5,521 nt of DNA, taken from Cyclobacteriaceae bacterium (lineage in GTDB: Bacteria > Bacteroidota > Bacteroidia > Cytophagales > Cyclobacteriaceae). Under the pieces are notes generated by a model, which worked only from the letters and a program-made list of their open reading frames with translations, ran no database searches and was not told the DNA's origin. The stretch is from contig WGED01000078.1 of the NCBI GenBank assembly GCA_015492915.1, positions 1 to 5,521 of the forward strand. The letters run 5' to 3'. The position numbers were made by a program, and so were the translations under genes. Every line of letters begins with the position of its first letter. The first letter of the stretch is position 1. Of the stretch, positions 1 through 5,521 are shown in pieces.

Positions 1-3
1 CAT
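1..3 (-). CDS. Possible start codon of the 2-oxoacid:ferredoxin oxidoreductase beta subunit (edge fragment)
   Basis: Seen: an ATG reads on the minus strand from position 3 to 1, 23 bases after the korA stop codon; nothing beyond it is in the window. Known: alpha and beta subunits of two-subunit 2-oxoacid:ferredoxin oxidoreductases are normally encoded side by side, alpha first. The beta subunit carries the thiamine diphosphate and an iron-sulfur cluster. Inference: this ATG is a reasonable start for korB. The leader between the genes is A-rich and has no purine-rich ribosome site, as at the other starts here. One codon cannot prove a gene, so this rests on context only. Confidence 0.3.
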
Positions 4-26
4 GAGATACAGGTGATTTTTTAATT

Positions 27-1874
27 TTATTCAGTGGGATAAATGCTCCTGATTTTTGAGACCAATTCATCCCTCGTGATGGGAATACCCTTTATTTTGT
101 TGTACGGAACAGCATCGATCAGATACTTCTCCCTGATCAGCTTTATGAGCTGGCCGTTATTGATTTCCGGGATGAGGATTTTATCAAATCTCGTCATCAA
201 CTCTCCGAGATTTTTAGGGAATGGATTGATGTAAGTCAGATGGGCATGAGACACCTGCAATCCCTCCCTTACCAGTTCGGACACAGCACCCCTGATAGCA
301 CCGTATGTTGAACCCCAACCGAGCACCAGCACTTTGCCCTGATCCGCTCCGGTATCTGTTTCCTGTTCGGGAATGAAGTCCTCGACCCTGTCCACTTTTT
401 CCTGACGGATTTTCACCATTTTCTCATGGTTGTCCGGGTCGTATGACACAGCGCCGGTTTTATCTTCTTTTTCAAGCCCCCCTACCCTGTGCTCGTACCC
501 TTCTATGCCCGGTATCGCCCAGGCTCGCACAAGGTTGTCATTGCGCTCATAAGGCAGGAAGGGCGTCTCCCCTTCTCTTTTTTCGTTTAATACACCAACC
601 TTTATCTCTTCCAAATCGGATGATTTTGGAAAACGCCAGGGCTCGGCGCCATTGGCTATATAATTATCACTGAGTACGAGTACGGGTGTCATATGTTCTA
701 CTGCAATTTTCACAGCATTGTAAGCTACCTCAAAGCAGGATGACGGTGTACTTGCTGAAAGCACAGGCATGGGACATTCGCCATTTCGCCCATAAACCGC
801 CTGAAGCAAATCGGATTGCTCTGTTTTGGTGGGCATACCCGTACTTGGCCCGGCACGCTGAATGTCCAGAATTACTAGAGGCAGTTCGAGCATTACAGCC
901 AGACCGATGGCCTCTGCTTTGAGCGCCAGCCCGGGGCCACTGGTACCGGTGACGCCGAGGTTTCCACCGAACGAAGCACCAATTGCCGAAGTGACTGCCG
1001 CGATCTCATCTTCGGCCTGGAATGTCTTGACATTAAAATTCTTGTATTTGGCAAGTTCCTGGAGCACATCGCTGGCAGGCGTAATCGGATAAGTGCCGTA
1101 AAATAATTGAAGGCCGGTCTTTTGTGCTGCGGCGATCAGCCCCAGCGCCAGCGCCGGATTACCGGTAATGCTCCTGTATTTTCCCGGAGGCATCTTGGCG
1201 GGCTTTACCACATAACGGCTTGAGAATGCTTCGGTTATATCGCCGTAGTTATATCCTGTCTTTAAGGCTTTTATATTCGCTTCCCTGACAGCGTCCTTGT
1301 CTTTAAACTTCCGCTCGATAAATTGGATAGTCGTTTCCGGATTGCGGTTGAACAACCAGTAGATAAACCCGAGGACGAACATGTTTTTCGACCTGTCCTT
1401 ATCCCGCAGGCCCATCTCAATATCCTGGAGTGCTTCTCTGGTCAGTTTTGTAATATCAATTTTATAAATGATAAAACTGTCGAGTTGTCCGTCGTCGAGG
1501 GGATTGGATTCATATCCTGCCAGGCGCAGGTTCCTCGCATCAAAACCGGAAGTGTTGAGAATGAGTACTCCACCCTTTTTCACATTGTGTAAGTTGGTTT
1601 TGAGCGCAGCGGCATTCATCGCCACCAAAACGTCATAGGTGTCGCCCGGTGTATAAATCTCATCACTGCCGAAATGGATCTGAAATCCCGATACGCCGGG
1701 CAAGGTTCCCTGCGGCGCTCTGATCTCAGCCGGAAAATCAGGGAATGTACCGAGGTCATACCCTTGCGATGCGGTGTTGTTGGTGAATTGTGAACCGGCA
1801 AGCTGCATGCCGTCTCCCGAGTCACCGGCAAATTTGATGACTACGGTTTGTTTTTCTTCTAAAACGATACTCAT
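27..1874 (-). CDS. korA: 2-oxoacid:ferredoxin oxidoreductase, fused gamma/alpha subunit (probably 2-oxoglutarate-specific)
   Basis: This is the large subunit of a cytoplasmic enzyme that oxidatively decarboxylates a 2-oxoacid, probably 2-oxoglutarate, to the acyl-CoA while reducing ferredoxin. The 615 residues show two parts in order. A gamma-type domain covers about residues 10-205 (GDSGDGMQLAG at 17-27, then a TFPDFPAEIRAPQGT stretch at 43-57). An alpha-type pyrimidine-binding domain begins near 235, with YPITPASD at 262-269, the conserved Glu in AEDEIAA at 287-293, TSGPG at 311-315 and RAGPSTGMPTKTEQSD at 340-355. A C-terminal transketolase-like domain covers about 512-605 (VLVLGWGSTYGA). 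No ferredoxin-like CxxCxxC domain is present, which fits a two-subunit KorAB enzyme with the clusters on the beta subunit. The start gives an N-terminus that runs straight into the gamma domain, with no Shine-Dalgarno sequence. It lies 113 bases after nadB on the same strand. The family assignment is firm. The choice of 2-oxoglutarate over pyruvate or another 2-oxoacid is inferred from overall resemblance. Confidence 0.93.
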   Translation of the reverse strand: MSIVLEEKQTVVIKFAGDSGDGMQLAGSQFTNNTASQGYDLGTFPDFPAEIRAPQGTLPGVSGFQIHFGSDEIYTPGDTYDVLVAMNAAALKTNLHNVKKGGVLILNTSGFDARNLRLAGYESNPLDDGQLDSFIIYKIDITKLTREALQDIEMGLRDKDRSKNMFVLGFIYWLFNRNPETTIQFIERKFKDKDAVREANIKALKTGYNYGDITEAFSSRYVVKPAKMPPGKYRSITGNPALALGLIAAAQKTGLQLFYGTYPITPASDVLQELAKYKNFNVKTFQAEDEIAAVTSAIGASFGGNLGVTGTSGPGLALKAEAIGLAVMLELPLVILDIQRAGPSTGMPTKTEQSDLLQAVYGRNGECPMPVLSASTPSSCFEVAYNAVKIAVEHMTPVLVLSDNYIANGAEPWRFPKSSDLEEIKVGVLNEKREGETPFLPYERNDNLVRAWAIPGIEGYEHRVGGLEKEDKTGAVSYDPDNHEKMVKIRQEKVDRVEDFIPEQETDTGADQGKVLVLGWGSTYGAIRGAVSELVREGLQVSHAHLTYINPFPKNLGELMTRFDKILIPEINNGQLIKLIREKYLIDAVPYNKIKGIPITRDELVSKIRSIYPTE

Positions 1875-1909
1875 GTAGTAATGGTTAAAAATTGGTTATC
1901 AGCAAATGC

Positions 1910-1931
1910 GAATAAATCATAAAACTTATTC
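1910..1931. repeat. AT-rich inverted repeat between nadB and korA
   Basis: Seen: GAATAA at 1910-1915 and its exact reverse complement TTATTC at 1926-1931 flank a 10-base spacer. It lies 35 bases upstream of the korA start and contains the TAAGTTTT box described separately. The stem is short and almost all A/T, and no T-run follows on the minus strand, so it is not a convincing terminator. It could be an operator for a dimeric regulator, or chance in AT-rich spacer DNA. Confidence 0.25.
1921..1928 (-). promoter_or_regulatory. Weak candidate -7 promoter box for korA
   Basis: On the minus strand this reads TAAGTTTT, matching the Bacteroidota -7 consensus TAnnTTTG at all but the last position, and it ends 46 bases before the korA ATG. 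No TTG lies at a proper -33 distance. It resembles the better box ahead of nadA (TAAGTTTG). korA may be transcribed from here, or may be read through from nadAB. The match is weak. Confidence 0.25.
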
Positions 1932-1987
1932 ACGGCGTCAGTTGTTTGATTTTTCTTTAAATTCTGCAATGGAAATTCATTCAGACA

Positions 1988-3580
1988 TTACAGGATTGTG
2001 TCCTTCAGGTATTTGTCATTCTTATCGGGATAGTCGGTCATATAGTGCAAACCCCTGCTTTCATGTCGTCGCAATGCCGAGGTGACAATAAGGAAAGCGA
2101 TCGCCGAAAGATTTCTCAACTCAACCAGTTCGGCCGATATTTTAGCCTTTTTATAATAGGTCTCCAGTTCCTGGTATATGAGGTTGAGGCGTCTCCTGGC
2201 CCTGTTCAGTTGTTTTTCTGACCGGACAATGCCCACATAATCCCACATAATATTTTGGATTTCTTTCTGATTATGTTTAATGAGCACCCACTCCTGTTCG
2301 TCCACAATACCGGTCTCATCCCACGGAGGAATGATCACACTGCCGAAATTTCGGGACCTTTTCCGCATCACTTTCATTGCCGTATTATGGCTGTACACTA
2401 CCGCTTCGAGCAGGCTGTTGCTCGCCAACCTGTTGGCTCCGTGCAGGCCTGTATGGGCTGCCTCACCAACTGCAAACAGGTTTTGCATGGAGGTTTGTCC
2501 CGAAAGGCTCGTCATGATGCCACCGCAAAAATAATGGGCCGCGGGAACCACAGGGATCGGTTTTTTGGTGATATCCAGATGCATTTCCTCTTTGCAATGT
2601 TTGAAAATATTGGGGAATCGCTTTTTCAGTTCCTTGCCGTCCAAGTGTGTCATATCGAGAAAGACACAGTCCTCCCTGTTCTTTTTCATCTCGGCATCGA
2701 TAGCCCTGGCTACGATGTCGCGCGGTGCGAGCTCTGCCCGCTCATCGTATTCCGGCATGAACCGCTCCCCTTTTCCGTTGATAAGCCTGCCACCATGCCC
2801 CCGCAGCGCTTCGGATATGAGAAATGACGGTTTCCCAGGGTTGTAAAGAGCGGTAGGGTGAAATTGCACAAATTCCATGTTGGCGATGCGCACCCCGGCC
2901 CGATAGGCCATGGCCACGCCATCTCCGGTGGCTACATCCGGGTTGGTAGCATGGAGAAATACTTTTGAGGCTCCGCCTGTGGCAATGATCGTGTAATTGG
3001 CCTGAAAAGGTGTTACACAGTTATCTTCGCGGCATAGCACATATGCCCCAAAGCAGATGTTGAAGGCGGATTGCAGGTTGCCCAATACATGGTGCTCAGT
3101 GATCAGGTCCACTGCCATATGATTTTCAAACAATTTTATATTGGGATGCTGGCGCATCTGTTCGAGCAACGCCCTTTGTATCTCAGCGCCTGTCATGTCG
3201 GCGGCATGCAATATTCTGTTTTCCGAATGACCACCTTCTCGAGCCAGATCAAACTCGCCACTCCGTGTTTTGGTGAAATGCACCCCCCATTCCACCAGAT
3301 CCTTGATCCGTTGCGGGCCTTCCGAGAGTACCATTTCCACTGCATCGCGATGGCATAAGCCTGCCCCGGCAATAAGCGTGTCCTGAATGTGTTTTTCAAC
3401 ATTGTCCGAGGGTTTTGTGACCGAAGCGATACCTCCCTGTGCCCTGGATGTGTTGGAAATGTCGGCAGCTTTTTTCGTAATGATGTTTACGGTGCCGTGT
3501 TCAGCGACTTTCAGGGCAAAAGTAAGTCCGGCAATACCGCTGCCAATGACAAGATAATCTGATTTTACGATTGCAGACAA
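1988..3580 (-). CDS. nadB: L-aspartate oxidase
   Basis: This FAD enzyme oxidises L-aspartate to iminoaspartate in the cytoplasm, the first step of de novo NAD synthesis; fumarate or oxygen can take the electrons. Its 530 residues are a full-length protein. Visible motifs are the FAD-binding GSGIAG at 13-18, SRAQGGIASV at 45-54, REGGHSENRILHAADMTGAEI at 114-134 (given here as landmarks R114, H118, R122, H125), ATGGASKVF at 200-208, QFHPTALY at 239-246, APRDIVARAID at 285-295, HYFCGGI at 349-355 and the FAD/substrate segment GANRLASNSLLEA at 381-393. E115, H241, R287, H349 and R384 appear to match the E. coli catalytic residues Glu121, His244, Arg290, His351 and Arg386. The helical C-terminal domain, from about 425, is complete. 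The start is TTG at 3580: an in-frame TAA lies only 12 bases upstream of it, no in-frame ATG lies between them, and the first downstream ATG (residue 83) would remove the FAD loop. It follows nadA by 27 bases, so the two are probably co-transcribed. Confidence 0.97.
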   Translation of the reverse strand: MSAIVKSDYLVIGSGIAGLTFALKVAEHGTVNIITKKAADISNTSRAQGGIASVTKPSDNVEKHIQDTLIAGAGLCHRDAVEMVLSEGPQRIKDLVEWGVHFTKTRSGEFDLAREGGHSENRILHAADMTGAEIQRALLEQMRQHPNIKLFENHMAVDLITEHHVLGNLQSAFNICFGAYVLCREDNCVTPFQANYTIIATGGASKVFLHATNPDVATGDGVAMAYRAGVRIANMEFVQFHPTALYNPGKPSFLISEALRGHGGRLINGKGERFMPEYDERAELAPRDIVARAIDAEMKKNREDCVFLDMTHLDGKELKKRFPNIFKHCKEEMHLDITKKPIPVVPAAHYFCGGIMTSLSGQTSMQNLFAVGEAAHTGLHGANRLASNSLLEAVVYSHNTAMKVMRKRSRNFGSVIIPPWDETGIVDEQEWVLIKHNQKEIQNIMWDYVGIVRSEKQLNRARRRLNLIYQELETYYKKAKISAELVELRNLSAIAFLIVTSALRRHESRGLHYMTDYPDKNDKYLKDTIL

Positions 3581-3607
3581 TGTATGGTTAGGTTAAGATA
3601 GGATAAA

Positions 3608-4603
3608 TCACCTCTTAAGTTTTTTGGAGATTTCGAGCATTCTCAGTATCGGTTGCCTGGCTTTCTCCATCAATACTTCACTCAGGATCACCTCCGGTTG
3701 TTCATGGAGCAGGCATAAATACAATTTTTCCATGGAATTGAGTTTCATGAACTCACAATCGTTGCATCCGCAGGTGCTGTCGATTGATGGCGCCGGGATG
3801 AAAATTTTGTCGGGGCTGTTTTTCTGCATCTGGTGTAGGATACCACTTTCAGTCGCAACGATAAACTTCTGAGCATCACTTTCCTGCGAATATTTCAATA
3901 AAGCTGTTGTTGAACCGACAAAATCAGCTACAAGCAACAACGGCTGTTCACATTCGGGATGAGCAATAAATTTGGCATCCGGGTGCTCTTCCTTCAGTTC
4001 AAGAATTTTTTCAAGCGAATACTTCTCATGTACCGTACAGGCGCCGTCCCACAACACCATCTCCCTGCCTGTCTTGCTGTTGATGTAATTTCCGAGATTT
4101 TTATCCGGAGCAAATATCAGCTTCTGATTTCGGTCGAAGCTATCCACGATGAGTTCGGCATTGGAAGAAGTGCAAATGACATCAGACAAAGCCTTGATCT
4201 CAGCGGTGCAGTTAATATAAGAGATCACCTTATGTCCGGGATATTGCGCCTTGAACGCTGCAAATTTATCTGCTGGCGCTGATTCGGCCAGAGAACATCC
4301 GGCATTGAGGTCGGGAATGATAACTTTTTTGGATGGATTGAGGATTTTGGCCGTCTCGGCCATAAAGTGAACACCGAGAAAAATGATCATATCGGCTTCC
4401 GTCTTCTGAGCCTGCCGACTGAGAGCCAGGCTATCGCCGAGAAAATCGGAAATATCCTGCAGGTCACCGGTGATATAGTAATGGCCTAAAATCACGGCAT
4501 TCTTTTCTTTTTTCAATCGCTCAATCTCCGCGACCAGATTAACAGACGGGTCAACGGTTTGCTTCACATAGCCATGCTCTTTAATCAGTGTTGTCGCTTC
4601 CAT
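3608..4603 (-). CDS. nadA: Quinolinate synthase
   Basis: This [4Fe-4S] enzyme condenses iminoaspartate from NadB with dihydroxyacetone phosphate to form quinolinate, the second step of de novo NAD synthesis, in the cytoplasm. The 331 residues show the three-fold pseudo-repeated NadA fold. Landmarks are GHYYITGDLQDISDFLGDS at 40-58, FLGVHFMAETAKILNP at 75-90, NAGCSLAESAP at 100-110, WDGACTVHEKY at 185-195, the catalytic HPECEQP at 215-221, GSTTALLKY at 230-238, ATESGILHQM at 250-259 and STCGCNDCEFMKLN at 276-289. C103, C189 and C283 sit at the positions of the cluster ligands of E. coli NadA (Cys113, Cys200, Cys297). The ATG at 4603 gives a normal N-terminus, and a TAnnTTTG promoter box ends 24 bases before it. 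nadB follows after 27 bases. NadC, the next enzyme, is not in the window. Being a cluster enzyme, it is expected to be oxygen-sensitive. Confidence 0.97.
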   Translation of the reverse strand: MEATTLIKEHGYVKQTVDPSVNLVAEIERLKKEKNAVILGHYYITGDLQDISDFLGDSLALSRQAQKTEADMIIFLGVHFMAETAKILNPSKKVIIPDLNAGCSLAESAPADKFAAFKAQYPGHKVISYINCTAEIKALSDVICTSSNAELIVDSFDRNQKLIFAPDKNLGNYINSKTGREMVLWDGACTVHEKYSLEKILELKEEHPDAKFIAHPECEQPLLLVADFVGSTTALLKYSQESDAQKFIVATESGILHQMQKNSPDKIFIPAPSIDSTCGCNDCEFMKLNSMEKLYLCLLHEQPEVILSEVLMEKARQPILRMLEISKKLKR

Positions 4604-4627
4604 TTTCTTATGCAGTCATTCAGGGCG

Positions 4628-4635
4628 CAAACTTA
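4628..4635 (-). promoter_or_regulatory. Bacteroidota-type -7 promoter box for nadA-nadB
   Basis: On the minus strand this reads TAAGTTTG, a perfect match to the TAnnTTTG -7 element of Bacteroidota promoters. It ends 24 bases before the nadA ATG, which would give a 5' leader of roughly 15-20 bases. The nearest TTG (-33-like) is at 4651-4649, only 13 bases upstream of the box and closer than usual, so the -33 element is imperfect. The box lies in non-coding DNA directly ahead of the first gene of the operon. Confidence 0.55.
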
Positions 4636-4660
4636 ATAAATTAATGTTCAAAAAATGCAC

Positions 4661-4685
4661 AGAGGCATGATATATCGCCTTTTTC
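4661..4685 (+). terminator. Small hairpin followed by a T-run (plus-strand orientation)
   Basis: Seen: on the plus strand AGAGGC at 4661-4666 can pair with GCCTTT at 4677-4682 (one G-T wobble) around a 10-base loop containing GATATATC, and the T-run continues to 4684. In this orientation it looks like a short intrinsic terminator, but no plus-strand gene feeds into it. In minus orientation only a 4-bp AGGC/GCCT stem is left, followed after 7 bases by six T. It could help end transcription of the upstream gene or mean nothing. Confidence 0.2.
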
Positions 4686-4702
4686 CATTTCTGTGAAAAC
4701 GT

Positions 4703-4718
4703 AACAGAATAGACTGTT
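4703..4718 (-). terminator. Weak hairpin just after the voltage-sensor-like gene
   Basis: On the minus strand AACAG and CTGTT form a perfect 5-bp stem around a 6-base loop, beginning two bases after the stop codon of the upstream gene. ACG and then four T follow. It is placed where a terminator would be, but the stem is short and poor in G/C. A CACAG further on could pair with the CTGTT arm instead. It is supported mainly by position. Confidence 0.25.
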
Positions 4719-4720
4719 CA

Positions 4721-5521
4721 TCAATGTTCATCCTCAACCATAAGTAGTTGTATTGCGCCTTTCTCGCTGATGGAAGCATTTTTTTCTGCTTCTTCTTTCA
4801 GTTTCCATTGTTTCACATTTACCTGTTCCTTAATCACATCCAGCACTTCGATAGCGATATCCCTGAATATGGCATCATCGTCTGTACCTTCACTTTCAAA
4901 TTCAATAGTGCCAAGGATTACTTCTGACACGTCTTTTACCAGTACTTCATTTTTATAGGAAGCCAGGTCGGTCAGCATTTGCGTGATCACGTTATTGATG
5001 ATGCCTGAAATGGTTCTTTCAATGGTTTCAGTAATTACCTTACCCATAATCGGCAAATTTTCAATAGTTCTCATTTCCGAATTGCTTTTCAACCCTTCCC
5101 GAATCAGTTCACCGACATAAGATTCTATCTCATCCCGCTTTATCAACACTTCCCGCTCAACTATTGCCTGCATTCGCCTTGATATCCACCGAACAAGCTG
5201 GTCTTGTCGCGGCCTGATTACATTTTTTACAATATTTTCCACCACGGGCCCTCCTCCCCTTATTTCATCCTGAACACCTTCGAGCACTTTGACAACAACC
5301 CTGTCGGATATCTCTTCTACGACAATGTCATAGTACTTTCTGAATTGCGCATAGAGGTAGGTATCAGTGAGATCAATAATGCCCAAATTTTGCAGGCGCA
5401 TCAAAATGGAGAACACACGAAGCACCCTCAGAAAACGAAATGAACTGACGGGAATACAACCCATCAGGTCGTACCAATGCGCAAAAGGATAGAAAAACCA
5501 TTTGTAATATACCTTATTAAT
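4721..5521 (-). CDS. Voltage-sensor-like membrane protein with long soluble C-terminal tail (5' end outside window)
   Basis: The reading frame is open to the window edge, so 266 C-terminal residues are visible. The in-frame ATG at 5464 is internal: the 19 codons before it translate to aromatic, membrane-like sequence (KVYYKWFFYPFAHWYDL) that joins it smoothly. Residues about 8-25 (with D18 and P24) resemble an S3 helix. Residues 26-43 hold Arg at 29, 32, 35 and 42, the three-residue spacing of a voltage-sensor S4. After this there is no S5, selectivity filter or S6. Residues about 50-266 are hydrophilic, rich in Glu, Lys and Arg and apparently almost all helical, with regular Ile/Val/Leu spacing suggesting amphipathic helices. 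The segments near 124-140 (EVLIK) and 192-206 (EVLVK) look faintly alike. The tail ends in an acidic MVEDEH. I do not know a function. It may be related to ion-channel voltage sensors, with the tail binding the membrane or a partner. It lies 117 bases upstream of nadA and probably in a different transcription unit. Confidence 0.75.
   Translation of the reverse strand: MNKVYYKWFFYPFAHWYDLMGCIPVSSFRFLRVLRVFSILMRLQNLGIIDLTDTYLYAQFRKYYDIVVEEISDRVVVKVLEGVQDEIRGGGPVVENIVKNVIRPRQDQLVRWISRRMQAIVEREVLIKRDEIESYVGELIREGLKSNSEMRTIENLPIMGKVITETIERTISGIINNVITQMLTDLASYKNEVLVKDVSEVILGTIEFESEGTDDDAIFRDIAIEVLDVIKEQVNVKQWKLKEEAEKNASISEKGAIQLLMVEDEH

Noticed and set aside
43..1592. Several open frames of 63-89 residues on the plus strand opposite korA
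   Set aside because: Each is antisense to conserved korA sequence, without domain signal or upstream signals; they are reading-frame shadows.
2255..2827. A 190-residue open frame on the plus strand opposite nadB
   Set aside because: It lies wholly antisense to the strongly conserved core of nadB, has no recognisable motif or domain, and its composition (many His, Cys and Arg) is that of a reverse-strand shadow.
3608..3614. GAGGTGA as the ribosome binding site of nadB
   Set aside because: It is produced by the last Arg codon and the stop of nadA, and it is 27 bases from the TTG, far beyond normal spacing; no other start codon sits 5-10 bases after it.
4643..4732. Repeated TGTTCA / AATGTTCA words in and around the gap upstream of nadA (4645-4650, 4715-4720, 4725-4730)
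   Set aside because: The units are only 6-8 bases, irregularly spaced, and two overlap or adjoin the end of a coding region; chance is the simplest explanation.
1..5521. Search for tRNA, rRNA, CRISPR, insertion sequence ends or riboswitch-like structure
   Set aside because: Nearly all bases are accounted for by four genes; the two gaps over 100 bases hold only the small boxes and hairpins listed, and no direct-repeat array, transposase or structured RNA is visible.

Overview
This window looks like ordinary chromosomal DNA from a member of the Bacteroidota. Four indications support that. There are no Shine-Dalgarno sequences at useful distances from the starts. A perfect TAnnTTTG promoter box, the type used by the Bacteroidota sigma factor, lies just before the first NAD gene. 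The korA gene has its gamma and alpha regions fused, and the NadA and NadB lengths (331 and 530 residues) are as I recall for this phylum. The genus cannot be told from the sequence. All genes lie on the minus strand, so transcription runs from high to low coordinates.

Layout in the direction of transcription. (1) Positions 5521 to 4721 hold the 3' part of a gene that begins outside the window. Its product starts, as far as visible, with a region resembling segments S3 and S4 of a voltage-sensor domain. A long soluble, helix-rich, charged tail follows, with no pore module after the S4-like helix. (2) Positions 4720 to 4604 are a non-coding gap with small hairpins and a good promoter box. (3) nadA (4603 to 3608) and nadB (3580 to 1988) are separated by 27 bases and form an operon for the first two steps of de novo NAD synthesis from aspartate. 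nadB appears to start with TTG. (4) Positions 1987 to 1875 are a 113-base gap with an AT-rich inverted repeat and a weak promoter-like box. (5) korA (1874 to 27) encodes the fused gamma/alpha subunit of a 2-oxoacid:ferredoxin oxidoreductase, most likely the 2-oxoglutarate enzyme. An ATG at positions 3 to 1 may start the partner beta subunit.

How the genes relate. NadB oxidises L-aspartate to iminoaspartate, and NadA condenses this with dihydroxyacetone phosphate to quinolinate. The next enzyme, NadC, is not in the window. The KorAB pair would convert 2-oxoglutarate to succinyl-CoA with reduction of ferredoxin. NadA and KorAB both carry iron-sulfur clusters, but no direct functional link between the NAD genes and kor is visible.

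No mobile element, CRISPR array, RNA gene or clearly new system is visible. The part most worth a second look is the truncated voltage-sensor-like protein at the right edge.
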